NCBI GenBank assembly: GCA_036406595.1
Contig: DASXAR010000070.1
Coordinates: 1-25,218 of the forward strand
Reading direction: 5' to 3'
Source of the DNA: VRUE01 sp036406595
GTDB lineage: Bacteria > Actinomycetota > Thermoleophilia > Solirubrobacterales > 70-9
Length of the DNA: 25,218 nucleotides
Part shown: in pieces, positions 1 to 7,296 of the stretch
Position numbering within the stretch: the first letter of the stretch is position 1
Layout of the letters: each line of letters opens with the position of its first letter
Notes under the pieces: model-generated
Database searches by the model: none
Told to the model about the DNA's origin: nothing
The model's input: only the letters and a program-made list of their open reading frames with translations
Made by a program: the position numbers and the translations under genes

Positions 1-1176
1 GGCCTGCGCGACAAGGTGCCCTTCCTCGCCGCCCGGGCCGAGGTCTACGGCACGCTGATGATCGTCTTCCTCTTTCCGCTCGGCAACATGATCGTCGCCT
101 GCCAGCTGATCTTCGTCTGCATCTGGTGGGGGGCCGCCTCCTCGAAGCTCAACCGCCACTTCCCGTTCGTGGTCACCGTGATGAACAGCAACGCGCCCTG
201 GAACCGCTGGAAGGGGATTAAGCGGCGCCTCTACCGCGACCATCCCGAGGACCTGCGCCCGTCCCGGGACGGCGAGCTCATGGCCCATTTCGGGACCGCC
301 TTCGAGTTCACCGTGCCGTTCCTGCTGCTCGTCTCCAAGGGCGGCGCGATCGGCACGATCGCCGTCGCCGGGATGATCCTCTTCCACGTCCACATCCTCT
401 TCAGCTTCCCGCTCGCGGTGCCCCTGGAGTGGAACCTGTTCATGATCTTCGGCCTCCTCTTCCTCTTCGGCCACTACGGCGCCACGCCGCTCTCGACTCT
501 CGACGACCCGCTGCTGATCACGATCCTGGCGCTCGTCTGCGTCGGGATCCCCGTGCTCGGCAACGTCCGCCCCGACCTCGTCTCCTTCCTCCCGTCGATG
601 CGGTACTACGCCGGCAACTGGGCGACGAGCCAGTGGCTCTTCCGGCGAAACGGCGACACCGAGGCCGAGCTCGACAGGGGCCTGGTCAAGGCGGCGCCGG
701 TCGTGGTCGAGCAGCTGACCAGGTTCTATGACCGCGAGACCGCCGAGCTGCTGCTCTACAAAGGCCTTGCCTTTCGCTCGATGCACTCCCACGGCCGGGC
801 GCTCAACGGGCTCTCCGAACGAGCCGTGGAGGACATCGAGGACTACGTCGTGCGCGAGGGGGAGCTGATCGCCGGCGTGGCGCTCGGCTACAACTTCGGC
901 GACGGCCATTTCCACGATCAGAGGCTGCTCGCCGCGGTGCAGGAGCGTTGCGGCTTCGGCCCCGGCGAGCTCCGCGTCGTCACGCTCGAGTCGGAGCCGG
1001 CGGGCGCGGGGCGGCAGCGATATCGCATCTTCGACGCGGCGGAGGGACTCCTCGAGGAGGGGTTCGTCGAGGTGGCCGACATGGTCGAGCGCCAGCCCTG
1101 GCTCGACGAGCGGCCCTTCCCCGTCCACCGCTCCGAGGCGGAGGCGGGGCGGCCGCTGACCAGAACGGCGCCATGA
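1..1176 (+). CDS. DUF3556-family transmembrane protein, 5' end outside window
   Basis: The reading frame is open to the first base of the window (codons GLRDK precede the GTG at 16), so the true start lies upstream and about 391 C-terminal residues are seen. The first two thirds hold several hydrophobic segments around polar stretches such as SKLNRHFPF and VPLEWNLFM, which I recognise from mycobacterial/actinobacterial DUF3556 membrane proteins of roughly 550-600 residues. The last third is soluble, acidic and rich in charged residues. No catalytic motif is visible and the function of the family is unknown. The stop codon overlaps the start of the next gene (ATGA, 1173-1176), so the two are probably co-translated. 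The partner is a carotenoid/lipid-type FAD oxidoreductase, so a membrane-lipid role is possible, but that is inference. Confidence 0.8.
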   Translation, partial: GLRDKVPFLAARAEVYGTLMIVFLFPLGNMIVACQLIFVCIWWGAASSKLNRHFPFVVTVMNSNAPWNRWKGIKRRLYRDHPEDLRPSRDGELMAHFGTAFEFTVPFLLLVSKGGAIGTIAVAGMILFHVHILFSFPLAVPLEWNLFMIFGLLFLFGHYGATPLSTLDDPLLITILALVCVGIPVLGNVRPDLVSFLPSMRYYAGNWATSQWLFRRNGDTEAELDRGLVKAAPVVVEQLTRFYDRETAELLLYKGLAFRSMHSHGRALNGLSERAVEDIEDYVVREGELIAGVALGYNFGDGHFHDQRLLAAVQERCGFGPGELRVVTLESEPAGAGRQRYRIFDAAEGLLEEGFVEVADMVERQPWLDERPFPVHRSEAEAGRPLTRTAP

Positions 1177-2582
1177 GCACCGCCGTCGTGGTGGGGGCCG
1201 GCCCGAACGGCCTCTCATGCGCTGCGACGCTCGCGGTCCGCGGGGTGGAGGTGACCGTGATCGAGGCGGCCGAGAGGATCGGAGGCGGGACACGAAGCAG
1301 CGAGCTGACCCTGCCCGGCCTGATCCATGACGACTGCTCCGCCGTGCACCCGCTGTCCGGCGACTCGCCCGCGCTTGCCGCGCTGGAACTCGGGCGACAT
1401 GGCCTCGAATGGGCCTGGCCGGAGGTCGATCTCGCCCATCCGCTCGACGGCGGCAGGGGGGCGGCGATGCTGCGCTCGATCGGCGAGACCGCCGCCGGGC
1501 TGGGCGACGCCGGAGGGGCCTGGCTCCGTCTCTTCGGAGCCCCATCGCGCCGCTTCGGCACGATCTCGGACGCCATCATGCGGCCGCTTCTGGCTCTTCC
1601 GCGACACCCCGTGGCGCTGGCCCGGTTCGGAATCCCGGCCTTGCTGCCCGCCACGGTGCTGGCCCGCGCCTTCGGCGACGAGCGTTCCCGGGCGCTGTTC
1701 GGCGGCGTCGCGGCGCACTCCTTCGCGCCCCTCTCGCAGCCCCTCACCTCGGCGATCGGCGTATCGCTGATCTGCGCCGGCCACTGGAATGGCTGGCCCG
1801 TCGCCCGCGGTGGCTCGCAGGCGATCGCCGACGCGCTGGCTGCCGTCGTGCTCGAGAGGGGCGGCAGGATCGAGACCGGCCGCCCGGTCGCCTCGCTGGC
1901 CGAGCTGCCGCCCTCCGACGCCGTCGTCCTCGACCTCACCCCGGCTGCCATCCTCGAGATCGCGGGCGACCGACTTCCCGCGCGCGTCGCGCGCGCCTAC
2001 CGCCGGTACCGCAGCGGCCCGGGCTCGTTCAAGGTCGATCTCGCGGTGGAGGGTGGGGTGCCCTGGGCATTCGAGCCGGCGCGCCGGGCCGGGACGGTCC
2101 ACGCGATCGGCGGCTTCGAGGAGATCGTCGAGGCGGAGCGCCTCGTGAACCGGGGCCGGATGCCAGAGCGGCCCTTCGTCCTCGTCGGTCAGCAGTATCT
2201 GGCCGACCCCTCCAGGTCGCGCGGCGACGTCCACCCGGTTTGGGCCTACGCGCACGTCCCGCAGGGTCACGATGGCGACGTCACCGAGGCGCTGCTCGAC
2301 CAGATCGAGCGCTTTGCCCCCGGGCTGCGCGAGCGGATCGTCGCCAGGCACGTGCGCTCGCCCGCCGATCTCGAGGCCTACAACCCCAGCTACGCCGGCG
2401 GCGACATCGTCGCCGGCGCGAACACGCCGAGGCAGATCGCCTTCCGACCGCGACTGGCGCTCGATCCCTACGCGACGGGCATCCCGGGGGTCTTCATCTG
2501 CTCGGCGGCGACGCCGCCGGGCGCCGGCGCCCATGGGATTTGCGGCCACAACGCGGCCGAGGCGGTGTTGCGGTCGCTCTGA
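1173..2582 (+). CDS. phytoene desaturase-like FAD-dependent oxidoreductase (NAD(P)/FAD family, COG1233)
   Basis: 469-residue flavoprotein. The N-terminus has a Rossmann dinucleotide-binding motif GAGPNG (8-13) ending in the ribose-binding acid E31, followed by the ERIGGGTRS segment typical of phytoene-desaturase/amine-oxidase-type enzymes. The C-terminus carries the second FAD motif (GIPGVFICSAATPPGAG, then GICGHNAAEAVL), as in CrtI-like 'phytoene dehydrogenase-related' proteins. Members oxidise or isomerise hydrophobic polyene or lipid substrates; the actual substrate cannot be read from sequence. The ATG at 1173 overlaps the DUF3556 stop by 4 bp, giving translational coupling. A longer frame extends upstream to 948 but only shadows the previous gene. 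There is no other carotenoid gene in the window, so the name should not be taken as evidence of carotenoid synthesis. Confidence 0.88.
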   Translation: MSTAVVVGAGPNGLSCAATLAVRGVEVTVIEAAERIGGGTRSSELTLPGLIHDDCSAVHPLSGDSPALAALELGRHGLEWAWPEVDLAHPLDGGRGAAMLRSIGETAAGLGDAGGAWLRLFGAPSRRFGTISDAIMRPLLALPRHPVALARFGIPALLPATVLARAFGDERSRALFGGVAAHSFAPLSQPLTSAIGVSLICAGHWNGWPVARGGSQAIADALAAVVLERGGRIETGRPVASLAELPPSDAVVLDLTPAAILEIAGDRLPARVARAYRRYRSGPGSFKVDLAVEGGVPWAFEPARRAGTVHAIGGFEEIVEAERLVNRGRMPERPFVLVGQQYLADPSRSRGDVHPVWAYAHVPQGHDGDVTEALLDQIERFAPGLRERIVARHVRSPADLEAYNPSYAGGDIVAGANTPRQIAFRPRLALDPYATGIPGVFICSAATPPGAGAHGICGHNAAEAVLRSL

Positions 2583-2596
2583 GGCGGGCCTAGACT
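2568..2596 (+). promoter_or_regulatory. predicted promoter for the secreted propeller gene at 2604
   Basis: TTGCGG at 2568-2573, a 17-nt spacer and TAGACT at 2591-2596 form a good sigma-A-type promoter. The GTG start follows the -10 by exactly 7 nt, leaving essentially no leader and no Shine-Dalgarno, so a leaderless mRNA is predicted. The -35 lies inside the 3' end of the oxidoreductase gene. Confidence 0.5.
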
Positions 2597-2603
2597 GGCG
2601 GCA

Positions 2604-3893
2604 GTGCCCACCCGCCATTGCCGCCTCCTCGTGCTCGCCCTTGCCACAGGCGCGCTGCTGGTCGCCGCGCCGGCGTCTGCAGCGCCCACGGTCGACGGCC
2701 AGTTCGACGTCTCGAGCGTCGACTCGAACACCAAGATCGCCGCCGGCCCCGACGGCAACGTCTGGCTGACGCTGGCCTTCAACGGGGGCGGAAAGGACGT
2801 GGCGCGCGTGACGCCCTCCGGCCAGGTCACCGAATACGACCTGGAAGCGACGAATCCCCTGGGGGTCACGAGCGGGCCCGAAGGAAAGGTCTGGATCACC
2901 CAGAACGGCGGCGTCACGAGGTTCTCGCCGAGCGACCCGGAAGGCTCGAAGGAATTCATCGAAGAAAATTTGATCATCGGGAGCCATGCGATCGTCGCGG
3001 GGCCGGACGGCAACCTCTGGGTCGCCACCGACGGCAATCTCATCCGGATCGAACCGGGGAGCAAAGCCACGAAAGCCTTCCCGGTCATCGGTCTGGCGCC
3101 GAAAGACATCGACGTCGCGGGGTCGCTGCTGGCGATCGCCTCGCAGGGGGACATCGTCACCGCCAGTCCCACAGACCCCCCTGACATCACCGAATATGCG
3201 ATCTCCGGATTGGCCTCGCAGGGCGTCGCGGGCAGCCCGAGCGGCCAGATCGCCTTCTCCGACCCGCTCTCCTCGCCGGAGAAGATCGGGCTGTTCACGC
3301 CGCCAAGCCAGCCGCAGGAGACCGAACTGACCGGCGACCCGTTCGGGGTGACGTTCGGCCCCGACGGCGCCTTCTGGTTCGCCCGTTTCGCGACCGGGAG
3401 CGTCACCAGGCTCACCACCGACAACCAGATGACCGATTTGGGCGGGCTGCCGAAGGAAGGGCCGCGGCAGATAACCGCGGGCCCCGGTAACACGCTCTGG
3501 GTGACGGTGGAGACGAAAGAAGAAGGCGGCGAAGAACTTCCGGACAAGGTCGTCAGGATCAGCGGCGTCGAAGTCGCGAAGACGGCGGGGACGCCCACCC
3601 CTCCGGGCACCCGCATCGGCAAGTCGCCGAAGAAAAAGGTGAAGACGAAGCGCAGCCGGGCGCGGGTCAAGTTCCGCTTCTTCTCCGACCAGGCGGGGGC
3701 GACCTTCGAATGCGCGATGACCAAGCTGAAGAAGAAGGGGAAGGGCCCGAAACCGCGCTTCAAACCATGCAGGTCGCCGAAGGTGTACCGCCTCGGGCCG
3801 GGCAGGTACCGGTTCCAGGTCCGTGCCGTCGCGAACGGGCTCGCCGATCCCAGTCCGGCGAAGCGAACCTTCCGCATCGTCCGCAAGCGCTAG
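2604..3893 (+). CDS. secreted Vgb/NHL-type beta-propeller protein with basic C-terminal domain
   Basis: 429 residues from a GTG start. Residues 1-28 form a signal peptide (hydrophobic LLVLALATGALLVA, then ASA). Residues ~30-325 contain repeated GPDGN-x-W units (GPDGNVWLT, GPEGKVWIT, GPDGNLWVA, GPDGAFWFA), the signature of virginiamycin B lyase/NHL-like propellers; about seven blades fit. True Vgb enzymes are cytoplasmic and inactivate streptogramins, while this protein is exported and has extra domains, so lyase activity should not be assumed. Residues 333-429 are a separate Lys/Arg-rich domain with TFEC...PCRSPK...PAKRTFRI, almost the same as the C-terminus of the gene at 7297-8466. The GTG lies 7 nt after a -10 hexamer. 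The gene converges with the minus-strand gene ending at 3901. Confidence 0.85.
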   Translation: MPTRHCRLLVLALATGALLVAAPASAAPTVDGQFDVSSVDSNTKIAAGPDGNVWLTLAFNGGGKDVARVTPSGQVTEYDLEATNPLGVTSGPEGKVWITQNGGVTRFSPSDPEGSKEFIEENLIIGSHAIVAGPDGNLWVATDGNLIRIEPGSKATKAFPVIGLAPKDIDVAGSLLAIASQGDIVTASPTDPPDITEYAISGLASQGVAGSPSGQIAFSDPLSSPEKIGLFTPPSQPQETELTGDPFGVTFGPDGAFWFARFATGSVTRLTTDNQMTDLGGLPKEGPRQITAGPGNTLWVTVETKEEGGEELPDKVVRISGVEVAKTAGTPTPPGTRIGKSPKKKVKTKRSRARVKFRFFSDQAGATFECAMTKLKKKGKGPKPRFKPCRSPKVYRLGPGRYRFQVRAVANGLADPSPAKRTFRIVRKR

Positions 3894-3900
3894 CCGCGCC

Positions 3901-4746
3901 TCACCAGACCGCGTCGTGCTCCTCCATCACGCCGAGCCCGTGGGCGAGCGCGACCCCGCCTCCGAGCGAGCCCGAGAACGCGCCGAAGCGAAGCCGATAA
4001 CGGGAGCGGACCAGCAGGAGGTTCTGGTCGTGCGCGTGCTCGCACTCGGGGACGAAGGCGATCCTGTCCCGGTCGGAGAGCCCGATCCCGCGCATGCCGT
4101 CGAAGGCCACCGGCTCGGGCTCGAAGGGCTGGCCTTCGAGCCAGATCGCCCGCTCGCTGAGTCGCGGCGGGTCGTTGATCCCTTCGACCAGGTTCCAGGC
4201 GAGCTCGCGGCCGTCGCCCGCCCGGCCGACCCCGGCCGACCAGCGCCAGCTCGTGTGGCGCTCGTGGTAGCCCGCCGATTCGTCGTCGATGCCACGCGCC
4301 GCCAGCTCCCAGCGACGCCCCTCGGCCTCGACCGCCCCCTCGACCGCGATCCCGGCGCGCTTTCGAGTCCAGCCCCAACCGGAGCCGCTGGGGCAGATCG
4401 CCTCGATCGGCCGGCCCTCGGATAGGCGCAGGCTGGCGCGCAGGCGGGGCGAGCGGATCTCGACCCTCGGTCCCGCCAGCCGCACTTCGCTCGATCCGGG
4501 CCGGAAGCTCCGGCCGGCGTAGCGCGCACCCTCGCGACGGTCCCAGGCGACCCAGAAGCACTGGCCGAACGGGCCGACCTCGGCCCGCGCCGCGCAGAGC
4601 ATCAGCGCCTCGCCGAAGACGCCGACGTAGCGCCAGCGCTTTCGAAGCAAGCCGTTCATGCGCAGGGGCATTCGCGCCGGTGGAAGCGGCAGCCGGGGTT
4701 GGTCGGGACCGGGGCCGCGCCAGGGCAGGCCGGCTGCGCGGCTCAT
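3901..4746 (-). CDS. DUF2804-like protein of unknown function
   Basis: 281 residues, without signal peptide or membrane helix. Distinctive stretches are KRWRYVGVFG (~35-45), YHERHTSWRWSAGVG (~155-170), AWNLVEGINDPPR and a C-terminal GVMEEHDAVW, which I associate with actinobacterial DUF2804 proteins, a probable lipocalin/CrtC-like beta-barrel fold. No enzymatic motif is established for that family; the clustered aromatic, His and Glu residues in the middle could form a ligand pocket. The ATG at 4746 overlaps the upstream dehydrogenase stop by 4 bp, which supports this start over the internal Met about 25 residues in. It ends 7 bases from the convergent propeller gene. The family assignment is from memory of the motif pattern and is moderate. 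Confidence 0.65.
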   Translation of the reverse strand: MSRAAGLPWRGPGPDQPRLPLPPARMPLRMNGLLRKRWRYVGVFGEALMLCAARAEVGPFGQCFWVAWDRREGARYAGRSFRPGSSEVRLAGPRVEIRSPRLRASLRLSEGRPIEAICPSGSGWGWTRKRAGIAVEGAVEAEGRRWELAARGIDDESAGYHERHTSWRWSAGVGRAGDGRELAWNLVEGINDPPRLSERAIWLEGQPFEPEPVAFDGMRGIGLSDRDRIAFVPECEHAHDQNLLLVRSRYRLRFGAFSGSLGGGVALAHGLGVMEEHDAVW

Positions 4747-5654
4747 CCGGGCTCGACCACGTTGAGCAGCGGCTCCCCTCGCAGGTGCCGGCGGATCTGC
4801 TCGGCGACGAAACGGTAGACGCGGCGCTCGGCCAGGTCGCTGTCACCGGCGACGTGCGGCGTGAGGAGGACGCCGGGAAGGCTCCAGAGGGGGTGGCCCG
4901 CCGGCAGCGGCTCGGGGTCGGTCACGTCCAGCGCGACGCGGATCCTTTCGGCGCTGACCGCCTCGACCAGGGCGTCCGTGTCGACCACGCTTCCTCGTGC
5001 GGCGTTGACGAGCAGCGCGCCCGGCTTCATCCGCGCGAGTGTCGTGGCGTCGCACAGGCCCCTCGTCGACGCCGTCGCCGGCGTCAGCAGGACGACGATG
5101 TCGGCATGCGGCAGGAGCTCGGCGAGCCGCTCGGCGCCGGCGACGCCGGGGCGCGGCCGCCGTGCCAGCCGATCGACCTCCACTTCGAACGCCTCGAGCC
5201 GCCTCTCGACCGCCCGCCCGATTGAGCCGTAGCCGACGATCAGCGCCCGCGAGCCGGCGAGCTCGTCGGGCGTGGCGTACTCCCAGCGGCCCTCGGATTG
5301 CTGTCGCTGGAAGCGGGGCATCAGCTTGTAGACGTCGAGGATCGCGGCCATCACCCACTCGGCCACCGGTGCGTCGCGAACGCCGCGGGCGTTGCAGAGG
5401 GTGACGCCGGCGGGCACGTGGGGAAGGATCCAGTCGACCCCCGCCGATTTGACCTGAACGACGCGGAGGGCGTTCATCCGCGGCATCGCCTCGAGGACCC
5501 GCCGGGACCCGAAGGGCGGCACGAGGAACTCCGCCGACTCGATGCCCGGGGGGAGGGATCCGTGGCGCGGCACGACGTTCAGCCCGACGGACTCGGGCAG
5601 CTCGCCGAGCTCGGCGCTCGCCGGCTCTTCGGGGATCCAGACGTTGATCGGCAA
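4743..5654 (-). CDS. D-isomer-specific 2-hydroxyacid dehydrogenase
   Basis: 303 residues. The nucleotide-binding motif is GYGSIG (141-146). The catalytic triad of the family is complete: R220 in NAARGSVVD, E249 in DPEPLP and H267 in LTPHVAG. After the second strand of the Rossmann fold comes LARRPRP instead of an acidic residue, which favours NADP(H) over NAD(H). The protein is shorter than classical SerA (no ACT domain) and resembles glyoxylate/hydroxypyruvate reductase-like members that interconvert 2-keto and D-2-hydroxy acids; the substrate is not predictable. The start is TTG, forced by an in-frame TAG just upstream. It is transcribed first in a pair with the DUF2804-like gene (ATGA overlap) and diverges from the ABC transporter across 58 bp. 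Confidence 0.87.
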   Translation of the reverse strand: MPINVWIPEEPASAELGELPESVGLNVVPRHGSLPPGIESAEFLVPPFGSRRVLEAMPRMNALRVVQVKSAGVDWILPHVPAGVTLCNARGVRDAPVAEWVMAAILDVYKLMPRFQRQQSEGRWEYATPDELAGSRALIVGYGSIGRAVERRLEAFEVEVDRLARRPRPGVAGAERLAELLPHADIVVLLTPATASTRGLCDATTLARMKPGALLVNAARGSVVDTDALVEAVSAERIRVALDVTDPEPLPAGHPLWSLPGVLLTPHVAGDSDLAERRVYRFVAEQIRRHLRGEPLLNVVEPG

Positions 5655-5699
5655 GGCCTATCACGGCGCCCCGCTCGAGGGCCGACGCCCCCCGCTCAA

Positions 5700-5705
5700 T
5701 AGATT
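5700..5705 (+). promoter_or_regulatory. -10-like hexamer before the ABC transporter pair
   Basis: TAGATT lies exactly 7 nt before the GTG start at 5713, the same geometry as at 2604. No convincing -35 lies 16-18 nt upstream, so this is a weaker call resting on the repeated layout. Confidence 0.3.
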
Positions 5706-5712
5706 GCCGGGG

Positions 5713-6483
5713 GTGAGCGACGCCCTATACATCGAGGAGCTCGTGAAGCGCTACGCGACCGGGGTCGAGGCGCTCCGCGGCGTCTCCCTGCAAATCGCAC
5801 CCGGTGAGCTCTTCGGCCTGCTCGGCCCAAACGGCGCCGGCAAGTCGACGCTGATCCACTGCACGACCGGGCTGGCACAGCCGACCTCGGGCGCGATCGA
5901 GGTCTTCGGGCACGACGCGATCTCCGACTACGGCGGCGCCCGGCAGGCGGTCGGCCTCGCCCCGCAGGAGCCCAACCTCGACTGGTTCCTCACGGTCGAG
6001 GAGACGCTCGACTACCACGCCGGCTACTTCGGGATGCCGAAGCGCGAGCGCCGGGAGCGGACCCGCGAGCTGCTCGAGACCTTCTCGCTCACCGAGAAGC
6101 GCGACGAACGCACCCGGACCCTCTCCGGCGGGATGAAAAGACGGCTGATCCTGGCCCGGGCGATGATGCACCGCCCCCGCCTGCTGATCCTCGACGAGCC
6201 GACCGCCGGGGTCGACGTCGAGCTGCGCCTGGAGCTCTGGCACTACGTGCAGCGGATCAACCAGGAGGGGACGACGATCCTCCTCACCACCCATTACCTC
6301 GAGGAGGCCGAGCAGCTCTGCGACCGCATCGCCTTCATCAACGAGGGGAAGATCGTCGGCGAGGGGACGAGCGGCGAGCTCTCCTCCCGCTACGGCGTCT
6401 CCAACCTCGAGGACGCCTACCTGGCCCTGGTCGGCCGCAAGGAGCTCTCCCGCTCCCACATCGAGGTCGAGGCTGTCTCGTGA
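5713..6483 (+). CDS. ABC transporter ATP-binding protein, YadG type
   Basis: 256 residues from GTG 5713. Complete nucleotide-binding domain: Walker A GPNGAGKST (38-46), Q-loop Q85, signature LSGGM (137-141), Walker B LLILDE (157-162) followed by a PTAGVD D-loop, and H-loop H194. The run from LSGGMKRR through THYLEEAEQLCDRI closely matches E. coli YadG and drug/lipid exporters of the DrrA class. It powers the permease encoded next, whose GTG overlaps this stop (GTGA, 6480-6483). The frame stays open further upstream to 5542, but that region lies antisense to the dehydrogenase gene, and homology begins at LYIEELVKRY, so the short start is preferred. The substrate is unknown. Confidence 0.9.
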   Translation: MSDALYIEELVKRYATGVEALRGVSLQIAPGELFGLLGPNGAGKSTLIHCTTGLAQPTSGAIEVFGHDAISDYGGARQAVGLAPQEPNLDWFLTVEETLDYHAGYFGMPKRERRERTRELLETFSLTEKRDERTRTLSGGMKRRLILARAMMHRPRLLILDEPTAGVDVELRLELWHYVQRINQEGTTILLTTHYLEEAEQLCDRIAFINEGKIVGEGTSGELSSRYGVSNLEDAYLALVGRKELSRSHIEVEAVS

Positions 6484-7247
6484 GCGCCGCGCAGATCCGC
6501 TTCGCGACGCTCTGGCGGCGCGAGGTCAACCGCTTCATGAAGATCAAGAAGCAGACGATAGGCGCGCCGCTGCTGGAAACCTTCCTCTACATCTCCGTCT
6601 TTGGCGCGGCGCTCGGCTCGAGGATCGACAAGCTGCACGGGATCGACTACGTCGTCTTCGTGATCCCCGGCCTGATCATGATGTCGTTCTCGATCAACTC
6701 CTTCGCAAACAACTCGTCCTCGATCCTGCAGCAGAAATTCCAGGGGGCGATCCAGGACCAGCTTTCCTCTCCCGCCTCGCCCCTCGAGCTGCTGCTCGCC
6801 TTCTCGCTCGGGGGCTTCATGCGCGGGCTGATGGTCGCCGGGCTCACATTCATCGTCGCCTCGCTGCTGGTCGACCTGCCGATCGACCACATCCTGGTGC
6901 TGATCCCCGGCCTCTTCCTGGTCGGCTTCTTCTTCGCTCAGCTGGGGGTGCTGATCGGGGTGCGGGCCGAACAGTTCGACGACGTCGCGTTTGCGCAGAC
7001 CTTCGTCCTGCAGCCTCTGATCTTCCTCGGAGGGGTCTTCTACTCGGCCTCGCTGCTGCCGGAGCCGTTCCAGACCCTGACCCACTTCAACCCGATCTTC
7101 TACATGATCAATCTGGTGCGCTACGGCTTCGTCGGCTTCACCGAAGTCAGCATTGCCCTCTCGCTGCTGGCGCTGACCGCAGCCACCGCCGCGCTCTTCG
7201 CGCTCAACCTGCGGCTTTTCGCGCGCGGCTACCGTCTTCGCGCATAG
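6480..7247 (+). CDS. ABC-2 type permease, YadH type
   Basis: 255-residue integral membrane protein with about six hydrophobic helices. The soluble N-terminus REVNRFMKIKKQT, the segment VIPGLIMMS and the late FLGGVFYSASLLP...NPIFYMINLVRYGF match the ABC-2 permease family and most closely E. coli YadH. With the preceding ATPase it forms a two-gene exporter. Homologues move lipids, polysaccharides or drugs outward; nothing here fixes the cargo. The GTG start overlaps the ATPase stop by 4 bp. The stop is followed at once by a 13-bp inverted repeat (7248-7260). Confidence 0.9.
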   Translation: MSAAQIRFATLWRREVNRFMKIKKQTIGAPLLETFLYISVFGAALGSRIDKLHGIDYVVFVIPGLIMMSFSINSFANNSSSILQQKFQGAIQDQLSSPASPLELLLAFSLGGFMRGLMVAGLTFIVASLLVDLPIDHILVLIPGLFLVGFFFAQLGVLIGVRAEQFDDVAFAQTFVLQPLIFLGGVFYSASLLPEPFQTLTHFNPIFYMINLVRYGFVGFTEVSIALSLLALTAATAALFALNLRLFARGYRLRA

Positions 7248-7260
7248 TCAGGAATCCTGA
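7248..7260. repeat. 13-bp inverted repeat directly after the permease stop codon
   Basis: TCAGGA-A-TCCTGA is a perfect 6-bp dyad around one base, starting at the base after the TAG. The loop is too short for a stable terminator hairpin, so a protein-binding site or chance is more likely. It lies 22 bp before the -10-like hexamer of the next gene. Confidence 0.4.
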
Positions 7261-7282
7261 TGCGGACGGGGCGAATCGGCCC

Positions 7283-7288
7283 TATCCT
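7283..7288 (+). promoter_or_regulatory. -10-like hexamer before the propeller gene at 7297
   Basis: TATCCT ends 8 nt before the ATG at 7297, without an intervening Shine-Dalgarno, again consistent with a leaderless start. The -35 region is poor. Confidence 0.35.
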
Positions 7289-7296
7289 CCATTGAA

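Noticed and set aside
1215..2987. 590-residue open frame on the minus strand opposite the FAD oxidoreductase
   Set aside because: The plus frame has full family motifs; the antisense frame is Arg/Asp/Gly-rich without any recognisable domain, as expected for shadows in GC-rich DNA.
2468..3886. 472-residue minus-strand frame opposite the propeller gene
   Set aside because: Low-complexity Ser/Pro composition, no motif, and it also runs across an intergenic boundary on the plus strand.
2604..3893. Virginiamycin B lyase (streptogramin resistance)
   Set aside because: Only the repeat class agrees; the protein is exported, has a foreign C-terminal domain, and the lyase catalytic residues could not be placed.
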